A stretch of 64,000 nucleotides of DNA, from assembly GCA_029782365.1 (NCBI GenBank), contig JAKOUW010000112.1, positions 1 to 64,000 of the forward strand, read 5' to 3'. This document shows positions 26,428-35,827 of the stretch, piece by piece; position 1 is the first letter of the stretch; every line of letters begins with the position of its first letter. The position numbers and the translations under genes are program-made. This DNA comes from Chloroflexota bacterium (GTDB lineage Bacteria > Chloroflexota > Anaerolineae > Anaerolineales > UBA4823). Below the pieces are notes generated by a model. That model saw nothing but the letters and a program-made list of their open reading frames with translations, was not told the DNA's origin and made no database searches.

Positions 26428-26626
26428 TTACTTTTCTCCTCTTGTTCGAAAAATTATCAATGATTATCGGATTGAATAAGCCGTTTGCCTGCAATGAAGT
26501 CGATACAGCTTACGAAAACACTCTAACCGTTCACCACAACATATCCGTGTGATATCCCTTTGTCGCATTGAATAACTGTGCCCATAAACAGGGGAACGGA
26601 AAATCGCACACAATTTGTCAAAATAT

Positions 26627-26676
26627 TGTACAATTTATTTATATATATTGTACAGCATAATAGTCAAAACTGTCAA
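26627..26676 (-). promoter_or_regulatory. Heliorhodopsin operon promoter with paired TGTACA palindromes
   Basis: Minus strand: -35 TTGACA (26671-26676), 18-base spacer, -10 TACAAT (26647-26652). Two TGTACA palindromes at 26627-26632 and 26649-26654 have centres 22 bp apart, so they lie on the same helix face; together they form TGTACAAT/ATTGTACA inverted arms. One overlaps the -10. TGTACA-type pairs are reported for LitR/CarH-type B12 photoreceptor repressors, so light control is a reasonable hypothesis, not shown. Leader would be about 215 bases. Confidence 0.6.
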
Positions 26677-27001
26677 GTTAAAAAATCAAGATTAGAGAAC
26701 CGCAGAGTATAACAACGCTCTCACCGAAACCAGCATTTCCGGTCACTGCCCAATCACAGCATGGATTGCACATACCATACATCCCCCAGCAAGAGGATAA
26801 GGGTACATGAACGGCTGAAGACTGCCCAAAAAGGAAAGGAAAGCTGCAACCGGCGTCAATCATGGTTCTGTGTGAAAACGTAGTAAGTTGCTGGAATGCC
26901 AACGGGGCAGATCATGGAAAAAGCTATACAATTAAGTACAATCACTGAAAAAATGATCGAGCGCTTATAGGACCACCTGTCAAAGTAAAGGAGTCTATTG
27001 C
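26677..27001. other. Intergenic region before the plus-strand GPH transporter
   Basis: No convincing gene. A 74-codon open frame on the minus strand has no recognisable protein features. It must hold the plus-strand promoter for the transporter; AAGGAG precedes that ATG. The 200 bases between the heliorhodopsin start and the TGTACA sites also hold no gene. Confidence 0.5.
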
Positions 27002-28423
27002 ATGAATTCGCTTTTTCACGCAGAAAAACTACAGACGAAGGAAAAACTACCCGTGCGGCAGGTGGTTGGTTATTTGGCGGGCATGGTGCCTACCATTCTT
27101 ATGGTCGGCTTTTTCGGGTTTGCTTATTCCAAATTTTTTCTCGATGATCTTAAGCTCGATCCGAAACTCTGGTACCTCGGGCTGGCGATTTATGGCATCA
27201 TCAATGCGCTCAATGATCCAATTATCGGTTATATCAGCGACAACACAAATGCCAGGAAATGGGGCAGCCGCAGGTTGATCTATCTCAAGTGGGGCGCACC
27301 CTTGTGGGCGCTGGCATTTGCCCTGATCTGGTGGCTTCCCACCAATCACGGTTCTCAATTTCTCCTGTTCCTGCATTTCACCTTGACAGTCTGTTTCTAT
27401 GACACCCTGATGACGATGATGGTGATGACCTGGATGGCATTACTACCCGAAATGACGATGGATGTGGACGAGCGCGCCAAGATCGGTCTCATCAGCACAA
27501 TCGTCGTATTCATTTTCGGCTTGCCGCTGCTGGCAGTCAGCACACTCGACCACCAGCAGATCAAGGTCGCCAGCCTGGTTATCGCAGCCATATCCCCTTT
27601 CTTCTATATTCTGGTGATCAAATACTGCAAGGAAAAACCAGAATTTCACCAAGACCCTTCTTTACCTTTCTGGAAAGCGGCAAAATTCACGCTCTGGAAT
27701 CGGGCTTTCCTGTGCGTAGTTGGAATGAACTTCATCGGTCAACTCTCATCAACGATGACCACTGCGTTCACTTTCATGTTTTGGTATATCATTGGGAAAA
27801 ACAACATTTTATGGTACTTCCTGTGCAGCGTGATCATCGGATTTACCTCCAATGTCATCGCCATGCGCTTGCGGGAGAAAGTCGGGATGGTCAACCTGAT
27901 GATCACTTATGGCATAATGCAGGTCATCGGCGGTTTGGTAATATACTTCCTCGTTCTCAACCCCACCCGTGAATGGCTGATCTGGGTGGGGATCGTATGG
28001 AATGCATTCTTTGGCGGCGCATCCGTGTTCAAGGGGCCAATGCAAATGCTGGTCATCGATGACGACGAATTGCGTTCTGGTCAGCGGCGTGAAGGCATGT
28101 TCTATGGGCTAAACGCTCTCCTGGTAAAACCCGCAGAAAGTTTTGGGCCAGCCATTGGCACTGCGATCATGCTGGCTTTTGCTTACATCCAGGGCGCCCC
28201 CGCCGAAAGCCAACCGCTGAGTGTTTTCCTGGGCATCAAAGTTATCTTCCTGCTTATCCCGCAGGTCGCAGCCCTGATCAACCTCGTCATCCTGCTGTTA
28301 TACCCATTCAAAGGTCAGCGCCTGTTGGATCTGCAGAGGGAACTGGAGGAAAAACATACCCAGAAGCGAGAATCGCTTGTTGCAAAAGCGATTTCCACTG
28401 AAGAAGCTGCTTATGCCGGATGA
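27002..28423 (+). CDS. GPH-family (MelB-like) sugar:cation symporter
   Basis: A 473-residue, 12-helix transporter of the glycoside-pentoside-hexuronide family. The helix 2 region has GIINALNDPIIGYISDNTNA (the GPH motif around ND-P and SD), and the loop around LPEMTMDVDERAKI and the segment VIDDDELRSGQRREGMFYGL are characteristic. Substrate unknown. AAGGAG lies eight bases before ATG. Its end overlaps the start of the serine hydrolase gene, suggesting uptake of a glycoside or ester conjugate that the hydrolase then cleaves (inference). Confidence 0.88.
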   Translation: MNSLFHAEKLQTKEKLPVRQVVGYLAGMVPTILMVGFFGFAYSKFFLDDLKLDPKLWYLGLAIYGIINALNDPIIGYISDNTNARKWGSRRLIYLKWGAPLWALAFALIWWLPTNHGSQFLLFLHFTLTVCFYDTLMTMMVMTWMALLPEMTMDVDERAKIGLISTIVVFIFGLPLLAVSTLDHQQIKVASLVIAAISPFFYILVIKYCKEKPEFHQDPSLPFWKAAKFTLWNRAFLCVVGMNFIGQLSSTMTTAFTFMFWYIIGKNNILWYFLCSVIIGFTSNVIAMRLREKVGMVNLMITYGIMQVIGGLVIYFLVLNPTREWLIWVGIVWNAFFGGASVFKGPMQMLVIDDDELRSGQRREGMFYGLNALLVKPAESFGPAIGTAIMLAFAYIQGAPAESQPLSVFLGIKVIFLLIPQVAALINLVILLLYPFKGQRLLDLQRELEEKHTQKRESLVAKAISTEEAAYAG

Positions 28424-29570
28424 ATTCGAGATGGCGGGTGTGTGTGCCCGGCGATTCAAGCCAATCGAAGATATCTTCCGCCGGAACTTCGCTGACGGGA
28501 GGGAAGTCGGCGCATCACTGACTGTCATCTACGAAGGTGAGGCGGTACTGGATCTATGGGGTGGTTACACTCATTCCAACCACACCCAGGCCTGGGAACG
28601 AGACACCATTGTCAACATTTTCTCGACAACAAAAATGGTCACAGCCTTATGCGTTCTGCTTCTCGCGCACCGCGGCCAGGTCGACCTTGACGCACCTTTA
28701 TGCAAATATTGGCCGAAATACACCAGCTGTGGCAAGGACAAGATCCTCGTCCGGCATGTGTTGTCGCACACAGCAGGTGTTCCGGGATTTACTCCCCGGG
28801 TCACATTCGATGATATGTATGATTGGGACAAGGTGATCCGCATGCTGGAGGCCGAAAAGCCGTGGTGGAAGCCAGGTACCAAAGTTGCCTACCATACGCT
28901 CACGTATGGCTTTTTGCTCGGCGAAGTCGTCCGGCGGGTGACCGGAAAAACACTTGGCTGCTTCTTGCATGAGGAAATTACCGCGCCGCTCGGCATCGAT
29001 TTCTTCATCGGCCTCCCTGAGCGGGAGGAAAGCCGGGTGGCAGAAATCATCCCTGCACAACAGAAAATAACGCTACTTCAAATGGCATTGATCAAACTAC
29101 TCTTTCCGACAGCGATGAAGATATACAACAACCCCCTTTTGGATGAAAATTACTTCAACACCCGAGCCTGCCATGCCGCGGAAATTCCCGCCGGGAATGG
29201 GATCGGGAATGCCCGTTCGGTGGCTCAGTTAGGATCGATTCTGGCAAATGGCGGCTGCTACAACGGAAAGCAAATTCTCGCCCGCAGCATAGTAGAGCTT
29301 GCCATTCAAGAACAGATCCGTGGTAAAGATCCGATTGCGTTTGGACGCCCATCTGCCTGGGGTTTGGGTGTGCTCCTGCTCAACAAAGATCTGCTTCTCG
29401 GTCCACGCAGCTTCTACGCCACTGGCCTCGGCGGCTCGATCTGCGTGATGGATCTCGAACGCAACGTTACCCTGGCTTACGTGATGAATCGGATGGCCGA
29501 GCTTTCCGAAGGCGATGCGCGCAGCATACCGTTGGTGCAGAAACTATGGGAATGCCTGGCCGTGAGGTAA
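28413..29570 (+). CDS. Serine hydrolase, class C beta-lactamase/family VIII esterase-like
   Basis: A 385-residue protein of the beta-lactamase superfamily. The nucleophile motif S-T-T-K (IFSTTKMVTALCVLLLAHRG, Ser71) and the Tyr motif region VAYHTLTYGFLLGEVV are present; the LDLWGGY start is typical of EstB-like esterases. Probably a cytoplasmic esterase or peptidase rather than a penicillinase, since no signal peptide is present. ATG at 28413 overlaps the transporter stop; TTG at 28377 is an alternative. Cotranscribed with the GPH transporter. Confidence 0.82.
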   Translation: MPDEFEMAGVCARRFKPIEDIFRRNFADGREVGASLTVIYEGEAVLDLWGGYTHSNHTQAWERDTIVNIFSTTKMVTALCVLLLAHRGQVDLDAPLCKYWPKYTSCGKDKILVRHVLSHTAGVPGFTPRVTFDDMYDWDKVIRMLEAEKPWWKPGTKVAYHTLTYGFLLGEVVRRVTGKTLGCFLHEEITAPLGIDFFIGLPEREESRVAEIIPAQQKITLLQMALIKLLFPTAMKIYNNPLLDENYFNTRACHAAEIPAGNGIGNARSVAQLGSILANGGCYNGKQILARSIVELAIQEQIRGKDPIAFGRPSAWGLGVLLLNKDLLLGPRSFYATGLGGSICVMDLERNVTLAYVMNRMAELSEGDARSIPLVQKLWECLAVR

Positions 29571-29629
29571 AATCGGACTCTGGTGTTGAAAACCAACAAT
29601 CTAATCAGGAAGGATGTTAGAGATCATCC

Positions 29630-31330
29630 TCAGGGAGTTACATACAGTTGAACCTGCCCCCCATAAAAATCGCGCTTCTGGATTAATTTCATTTCCGATG
29701 CCAGCGTTTGCGGGATTATGCCTGTTGGATCGGTATACGATTCATGGCTGTACACCAGCCAGACTCTCTGATGGCCGCTCAACAATGAGATTAAACCCGG
29801 TATATCGCCGGTTGTCATTTCGGGTTCCGAAATGCCGCTCTCAAACAGGTCTTGAGGAACTCCGCGTTTTATTACCTGAATAGAGTACTGCACTTCAAAG
29901 GGCTTAAAATAATAGTCGAAGGGAATTTCCACAAAGTTGGAATTAAAAAGCACCAAATCATCCTTTACGGCGAATTTGGCCACGTAGCCGGCAGCGGTAT
30001 ACCAATCTTCTTTTTGGTAGAACCTGAAATAATCGCTGGCAGAAAACACGTTGAGTGTCCCGAAAACGACGACCATGAGGATAGCAAGTAGGCGGAACCG
30101 TAATTGGAGGATACCAGCCGCGAGTATCAAGAACAATGGAATCGTTGTCCAGATCAGCGTTCTGTCTAAAAAAATCGGCCGGCGGATGCTCACGATCAGT
30201 TCAGCCAGGAAGGGAATGGCAAACAAGGCGGCCAGAAATAAGAAACCGGACAAATTTTTGCGGTAATACACCAGTCCTAAACAAAGCACAAGCGTATATA
30301 GTGTCCAGATCACCGCAGCCTGGCCGGCCGGAATTGGCGCAGAGGCGTTCAAAAAGGATTTAAGCACCTGGACAACAGCTTCCCAGGTTGGTTGAGGAAT
30401 CCAAAACCTCCGATCCAGGGCGCTGGCTTGTTGAATGAAAGTCAATATCCATGGACTCCACAATAAGAGGATTGCAATTTGCGCCGCTAACCAGTTCCAA
30501 AAAGAGGGAGCCTGGTAGCCGGGCTGAGTCCCCGGCCTATTTGTTGTTCGAAAGAGCATCAAGCCAAGAACGAAGATATTGGCAGCGAAGGAGAATAGGA
30601 CAGCGGTATTGTGACTGTACAAAGTCGCAGCAGAGAACACGATAAAGGCTATCCAGGCCAGATCAGTTTCAACAGATTGGATGGAAGACCAGTGATGGCT
30701 TAATATCCAGGCTCTCAGCCCGGATTGATTTCCGGCCGTCTCTGCATAGCTAAATTCCCTCTTTTTATCTGGTTCAGGCTGCCTGGATGTACGCCATTTA
30801 TGTAGATACTCACGGAATTGGCTGCCGATGGGCTGGGCGGAGCGTGGATCCGTAAGCAGCCTGACCAGGGCGTATATCGCCACGGCGGCATTGAACGTCA
30901 GCAGGGTGTACATGCGCGTTTCTTGGGCATAATAGATGTGGTAAGGTGAAAAAGCCAGGAATACCGCGGCTATCAATCCCATCACCACGCCAGACATGCG
31001 TTTGCCGATCAGATAAATGATCGGGATGGTGGCAACCCCGAACAAAACAGATAACAGGCGGATCGAATAGGGCGAATCACCAACAAGTGCCATCCAATAA
31101 TGAAGCAGGAGGTAATACAGAGGTGGATGTTGGTCAATCCTGGCAACCCATTGCAGTATATCAACAAGACTATGGTTGGCCAGCCACACGCTGAATGTCT
31201 CGTCCAACCATAACCCTTTACTATCGAGAAGTAAAACTCGTATTCCGCCGCCAATCACGGTGATTATGAATGCCAACCAGGGCGCTATTGCTTCAAAATC
31301 GGTCTCATCGTTCATCGTCCACCTGGACAT
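29630..31330 (-). CDS. GT39/PMT-like membrane glycosyltransferase
   Basis: A 566-residue multi-pass protein of the GT-C fold (ArnT/PMT_2 type), using a polyprenyl-phosphate sugar donor. The first loop carries the catalytic-type acidic pair in SKGLWLDETFSVWLANHS, followed by HPPLYYLLLHYWM and the YYAQETRMYTLL motif. About ten further helices and a C-terminal extracellular domain (about 420-566) follow. Two starts are possible (31330, or 31315 giving MNDETDF). Acceptor unknown. Transcribed toward the serine hydrolase gene. Confidence 0.85.
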   Translation of the reverse strand: MSRWTMNDETDFEAIAPWLAFIITVIGGGIRVLLLDSKGLWLDETFSVWLANHSLVDILQWVARIDQHPPLYYLLLHYWMALVGDSPYSIRLLSVLFGVATIPIIYLIGKRMSGVVMGLIAAVFLAFSPYHIYYAQETRMYTLLTFNAAVAIYALVRLLTDPRSAQPIGSQFREYLHKWRTSRQPEPDKKREFSYAETAGNQSGLRAWILSHHWSSIQSVETDLAWIAFIVFSAATLYSHNTAVLFSFAANIFVLGLMLFRTTNRPGTQPGYQAPSFWNWLAAQIAILLLWSPWILTFIQQASALDRRFWIPQPTWEAVVQVLKSFLNASAPIPAGQAAVIWTLYTLVLCLGLVYYRKNLSGFLFLAALFAIPFLAELIVSIRRPIFLDRTLIWTTIPLFLILAAGILQLRFRLLAILMVVVFGTLNVFSASDYFRFYQKEDWYTAAGYVAKFAVKDDLVLFNSNFVEIPFDYYFKPFEVQYSIQVIKRGVPQDLFESGISEPEMTTGDIPGLISLLSGHQRVWLVYSHESYTDPTGIIPQTLASEMKLIQKRDFYGGQVQLYVTP

Positions 31331-31554
31331 TACCTGGAATATGTGATTCTTGAGTCTATCCTCAATGAGTTTAGCATCGTTTTTACGAATTCACCAAATT
31401 TTTAGCGGTTGCACTCTGCCTTTATTTCCCGCCAACTGAAAATCAACCCCTATCAGGCTGACGTTTACTGCCGATTGGTGTCTCGCCAGCAGTCTCCACC
31501 TGACCAAAACCAATATACTACCTGCCGGGGTGAACAGCAGTCCTGCGCAGGTAT

Positions 31555-32790
31555 GTGCGCAAGACCGCTCCTGGGGGCTGTTGTAGTTGTAATCGGCGCG
31601 TTTATTTTATTACCCTCACTGCGATAGACTTGTTGTATTGGATCTGGTTGGGCCGGGCCCTGGTGATGGTCAGTTACCAGGCCTACATTGCCAGCCGGTT
31701 CAATTTGCAGATTCAAGATCGGTTTCTATCCTGGACCGAATCGAATGTCTATCCGAGCCACCAGGCTGGCATGACCTACCTGTTGGAATCTTTCCTGAAT
31801 GAGCAGGTCGCCTGGGATTCGGAATAATATCTTTCCATCGCGCTGGGCGGCTATCACGACCCGGCGATGCGCGCCATCCCACCAGATTTCAGTTAGAGCC
31901 ATCCCCAGGTCGAGCTGCAAAAGTCGGAGCCCAGTTGGATCTCGATGAATTACGCCTTCTTCCCGTTTTATCCAAGGCTAATGGGCCTCTTCGCTCTCCT
32001 ATTGAAGGTGTTTGGTCTGAACCCAATTGCAACTGCGACCTTTTCGGGTGTATTGGTCTCGATGTTGGGAACTTTAGGAGCCATGGTCGCTCTCTACTCC
32101 ATTGCCCGTGAGACAGAGGGTGAACAGGGTGGCGTGCGGGCCGCATTTTACCTGTTGATTTTCCCTGCGGGTATATTCCTGGCGCAGGTTTACACGGAAG
32201 GGTTGTTCCTGGGGTTATCCTTTGGGGCGCTGGCATTGGCTCGTAACAAGAAATGGCTCTGGGCAGGGGCGTTGGCAGCCTGCGCCACCTGGACACGCGC
32301 CGCAGGCGGCGCGTCTGGCGCCTTTGAGTCTGTACTGGCTCAAGGAGGGTAGGTTGAACCGGTTACTCACGCCTGCCTGGCGCAGGGAAGCCTTCAACCT
32401 GATTCTAATCACCAGCCCCTTGTGGGCATACCTGGTTTTCGAGGTAACCATGGGGCAGTATTTTTCGAAATTAGAAACAACTTTCTTCAGTCGAGGGTTA
32501 CTCCTGTTTGATCAATCCTGGATGGCCTGGAATGATGCATTTTGGCGCATTCTCAGCGATAACCTGCAAGCACGCACCTATTTTATAGTTGAATTCGGGA
32601 CGATCGCCTTATCTTTACTGGCGTTCATTTGGATGGGCAGACGAGAACCCATTTTATCTGCCTACAGTCCTGACCATTGGCTTTTCGCTGACTTCTGGTT
32701 CAGCCCAGGGGATGCATCGTTATGTAATAATTAATTGGCTTCTCTGCCGATGTGGATATACTGCGCAAGTTATCATAATCCGGCGGCGGA
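31555..32790 (+). pseudogene. Mannosyltransferase-like membrane protein (PIG-V type), decayed
   Basis: One frame reads a membrane glycosyltransferase interrupted by stops at about 31825 and 31894: LLYWIWLGRALVMVSYQAYI, FLNEQVAWDSE(stop)YLSIALGGYHDP, then SWISMNYAFFPFYPRLMGLF and an intact stretch to about 32340, where the frame shifts to one containing SLYWLKEGRLNRLLTP and EAFNLILITSPLWAYLVFEV, and again near 32700. The W-D-S-x-x-Y-L-x-I-A and NYAFFPFYP motifs are typical of PIG-V-like mannosyltransferases. Non-functional. It stands back to back with the intact GT39 gene. Confidence 0.75.
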
Positions 32791-32840
32791 ACTTCGTTAT
32801 GGTTCGCTGATATAATCCTTAAAGGTATAAGGAGAAACAA

Positions 32841-33332
32841 ATGAAGCCGCAAATCCAACCTACACTCAACGTGATTTACGAAAACTGGCGACTCTATCAT
32901 GAAAAACTGCGCGAATGCATCGCAATCTTAACGAATGAGCAGTTATTGTTACAGCCAGCTTCGCATATGTGGCCGCTCGAGCAAATCCTACAGCATATCA
33001 TCTCCGTACGAGCGGGATGGTTCAGCGGCACCCTGCAAGAAAACGACCAGGTGATGAACGCCTACATAGAATGGGGCCAACGCGAATCGCCCGCACGCAG
33101 TGCGGCGGAGCTGGCTCGCGGCCTGGATGAGACATGGGCATTCATCGAAGCCTGCTTGCAGCGCTGGACACCTGACGACTGCGCCAGGACGTTTCCAGAT
33201 GAATGGAACGGAGAGGTTCACCAGGTAGCACGCAGTTGGGTGATCTACCATGTAATGGAACACGATCTACACCACGGCGGTGAAGTCTCGTTGATCCTTG
33301 GCATGCACGGCCTGCAAGTACCCGATATCTAA
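32841..33332 (+). CDS. DinB-family (YfiT-like) metal-dependent hydrolase/transferase
   Basis: A 163-residue four-helix-bundle protein of the DinB superfamily. The metal-binding histidine pattern is present: LEQILQHIISVRAGWF (His52) and VIYHVMEHDLHHGGEVSL (the HxxxHDxHH motif). Related proteins are bacillithiol or mycothiol S-transferases, but many are uncharacterised. AAGGAG lies six bases upstream of the ATG. It is alone, with the decayed mannosyltransferase upstream and a gene-poor stretch downstream. Confidence 0.88.
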   Translation: MKPQIQPTLNVIYENWRLYHEKLRECIAILTNEQLLLQPASHMWPLEQILQHIISVRAGWFSGTLQENDQVMNAYIEWGQRESPARSAAELARGLDETWAFIEACLQRWTPDDCARTFPDEWNGEVHQVARSWVIYHVMEHDLHHGGEVSLILGMHGLQVPDI

Positions 33333-33695
33333 TCGATCCACCTCAAGAGAGCTTGGGTAACCAATCCTTAGCAATCAGCTGAAACAGAGCAGTCACCGGG
33401 TACCTTCCTAAGAATCGAAGAACTCCTGGCTTTCCTGAAGCACATCCGGATTTGGCGGCAAACGCAGCACACAGGCGGTTTTCATCAGATTTTCTAATTC
33501 TGGATTTAAAAAAACCAGCACTGGTTGCCTGGCATCCCAGAACATGTGGAAAAGAGGCCCACTAGCCACCTGACCAGTTCGAAAGCTGACCAGGCGGCTT
33601 GAGCCAACTCGCCCTTCGACAGAGGAATTCAAGTTGGAAAGGCCGTATCGTATGGATATCAATCCAACCCAACTTGCTTACCAGAGGTGGTTTCC
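33333..33695. other. Gene-poor stretch
   Basis: No gene I can support. An 84-codon open frame on the minus strand (33408-33662) reads TGQVASGPLFHMFWDARQPV and LRLPPNPDVLQESQEFFDS; I do not recognise it and it lacks a ribosome site, so it may be a remnant. The promoter of the CPBP gene should lie at its right end. Confidence 0.4.
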
Positions 33696-34403
33696 ATGAA
33701 CCAACAACTGCTCAAGGCCCAAACGATTCAAAAGCCAAATGTACTGGCAGCCCGGGTTATGTTTACCCTGGGGTTAGCCGGTTTCTGTGCCTTATTCATT
33801 CTTCTTGATAATGCCTATTACCAGTTCATGAACGCCCGTTTTCCAAGCGTTGGGACTTCTGCCTGGCTGGCCACATTATGGGGCATTGTTTCGCGCGCCC
33901 ACTTGTGGATTGTGTTGATCCCGCTTGCCGCATGGCGCCCCCGCTTTTTTGGATTTCAAATCGGCCAGGTTGCCCGGCATTGGCGAATGCTGCTGATCAT
34001 GCTGCTGGCGAACTGCGGTGTTATCGCCGCTTATCTGTGGTTCACGCGCGGCACGACCCCGTACAGCAATGACATCTGGGCCATCACAGAGATAATCACC
34101 GTCCCGCTCGTCGAAGAGACCTTCTGGCGGGGATTAGTGTTTGGCATAATGGTTACCCTGTTGACACAAATGTACCCGCAAACCACCGGCAATACCCTGG
34201 CGGTATGGGTGAGTGGGATTGTGTTTGGTTTGATGCACGGAAACAACATCTTTTCCGGTGTACCGATCCTATTTGTTGCCATCCAGGTAGTTAATGCCAC
34301 AATCTGGGGCGTAGTATATAGTTATGCCCGCTCGAAAACCGAGAGCATTTATCCAGCGATAGCGCTGCATGCTGCTATGAACCTGGTGGTCATTCTGTTC
34401 TGA
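33696..34403 (+). CDS. CPBP intramembrane glutamic endopeptidase (CAAX protease-like)
   Basis: A 235-residue membrane protein with about seven helices and the four CPBP motifs: E140-E141-x3-R145 (VPLVEETFWRGLVFG), F-x3-H around IVFGLMHGNN (His181), ATIWGVVYSYARSKTES, and the final ALHAAMNLVV. Family members are glutamate-type intramembrane proteases such as Rce1 and bacterial bacteriocin self-immunity proteins; the role here is unknown. ATG at 33696 is chosen because AGGTGG precedes it; ATG at 33687 is in frame but has no such site. Confidence 0.87.
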   Translation: MNQQLLKAQTIQKPNVLAARVMFTLGLAGFCALFILLDNAYYQFMNARFPSVGTSAWLATLWGIVSRAHLWIVLIPLAAWRPRFFGFQIGQVARHWRMLLIMLLANCGVIAAYLWFTRGTTPYSNDIWAITEIITVPLVEETFWRGLVFGIMVTLLTQMYPQTTGNTLAVWVSGIVFGLMHGNNIFSGVPILFVAIQVVNATIWGVVYSYARSKTESIYPAIALHAAMNLVVILF

Positions 34404-34459
34404 TCCCACAGCCCGCCGGTTGGTGAAAGCTGACTATGAAGAGCAGATTGAATTCACCT

Positions 34460-35821
34460 CTAACGGGCCTCTTTGTACTGTCTTAATGCGTACGTCTTGC
34501 CCAAGAAAATCTTCAGCATAATCAGGGAGAAAATGCACAGGATCAGTTCCGAGCTCGCTTCCGAGGCCCAAATGCCGGTCAGGGAGAACAGGCTGGAAGC
34601 CAGCAGAAGCACCGGCAGTTTGACCAGAATGATGCCTCCCAGGGTGAGCAGCAGCGCTTCTTTGGCTCTGCCCAACGATTGAAACGAGGCTGCCGTAATC
34701 ATAGCTACGCCGGTCAGGGGATAAGAAAGCGCCAACCAGCGCAATGCGGTCTGCCCTTCTGTGATGATCGCACTTTCTTTGGTAAGCAAGGCGATCAGCC
34801 CAGCCGGGATCAGCAGGCAGATTCCACCGACCAACACTCCATACACAACCGCGGCGCCAAGGGAAAGCCGGACAGTTTCCCAAACCCGCTCAAATTTCCT
34901 GAGCCCGAAGTTGAACCCCACCAGCGGCTGCATTCCCTGGACAATGCCCGTCTGCGGGGTAATCAACCCGGAGTAAAGCCGGCTGACGATCGCAAATACA
35001 CCCAGGGCGCTGTCGCCGCCGATCAACCTGAGCAGGTTATTGGTGACAATGACCATCAGGCTGACGCTGAAATTCTTGATGAACGAGGGAAATCCAATCA
35101 TCACCACTTCGCGGATGATTGGCCAGTCTGGTTTGAAATAAGACGCTTTGATGTGATAGGAACGGTTCTTGCGAAAGAAGAAGAAGTAGACGCTCATGCC
35201 AGCCGAGATGGCCTGGCCAGAGACCGTCGCCAGGGCAGCGCCTGAGACGCCCATATTTAGCTCCATGATGAACAGCCAACACAGAATGAGATTGGCGCTG
35301 ACCGGGATGACCCAAATGGCGGTCGAGTACCTGGCGTTGCCGTCCGCGCGGATGATAGTCGAGTAGCCGGTGCTGGTGATAGCCCCCAGGAAGATGATCC
35401 GGCCGTACTCGATGGCGTAGGGTGCAATGCTATCCGTGGCGCCTAACAGATGGACAATTGGTTTAATAAAAATCGAGCCGGCGATCGTGATTACGATCGC
35501 CGCCGCCCAGAAAATCAAGAAAGTGTTCGCCACGGCGCGGGATGCCTTCCCCTCATTCTTCTCGCCGAGTGCCCGGGAGACCAGCGATGCGCCGCCGGCC
35601 CCGACGGTCGTGGCGACAGCCCCCAGGGCGATCAGCACCGGCGAGATGATCGACGCGCCTGCGGCAGCCAGCGAGTTGATGCCTACAGAAAGAAAATAGG
35701 TGTCTGTGATGCTGTAGATGGCATACACCAATAAAGAGAAGGTGGTCTGGGAAGACATTTCGAACAGCAGCTTCCCAATCCTCTCGGTTCCCAGGCGTTC
35801 AACCCTGGCGTTGTGATCCAT
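34460..35821 (-). CDS. MATE family efflux transporter
   Basis: A 453-residue, 12-helix multidrug and toxic compound extrusion protein exchanging Na+ or H+ for substrate. Two homologous halves are visible: the N-terminal half with ITDTYFLSVGINSLAAAGAS and GAGGASLVSRALGEKNEGKA, the second with GVFAIVSRLYSGLITPQTGI and GMQPLVGFNFGLRKFERVWE. It follows the phosphotransferase gene by six bases in the same direction, so the two form an operon, perhaps for drug resistance. Confidence 0.9.
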   Translation of the reverse strand: MDHNARVERLGTERIGKLLFEMSSQTTFSLLVYAIYSITDTYFLSVGINSLAAAGASIISPVLIALGAVATTVGAGGASLVSRALGEKNEGKASRAVANTFLIFWAAAIVITIAGSIFIKPIVHLLGATDSIAPYAIEYGRIIFLGAITSTGYSTIIRADGNARYSTAIWVIPVSANLILCWLFIMELNMGVSGAALATVSGQAISAGMSVYFFFFRKNRSYHIKASYFKPDWPIIREVVMIGFPSFIKNFSVSLMVIVTNNLLRLIGGDSALGVFAIVSRLYSGLITPQTGIVQGMQPLVGFNFGLRKFERVWETVRLSLGAAVVYGVLVGGICLLIPAGLIALLTKESAIITEGQTALRWLALSYPLTGVAMITAASFQSLGRAKEALLLTLGGIILVKLPVLLLASSLFSLTGIWASEASSELILCIFSLIMLKIFLGKTYALRQYKEAR

Positions 35822-35827
35822 GTACGC

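Noticed and set aside
26678-26902. 74-codon minus-strand frame upstream of the heliorhodopsin promoter
   Set aside because: No ribosome site, Cys-rich random composition and no family resemblance.
28413-29570. Assignment as a beta-lactamase resistance gene
   Set aside because: Only the superfamily SxxK and Tyr motifs are visible and there is no signal peptide; family VIII esterase is more likely.
33408-33662. 84-codon minus-strand frame between the dinB-like and CPBP genes
   Set aside because: Not recognised and without a ribosome site; described only under the gene-poor stretch.
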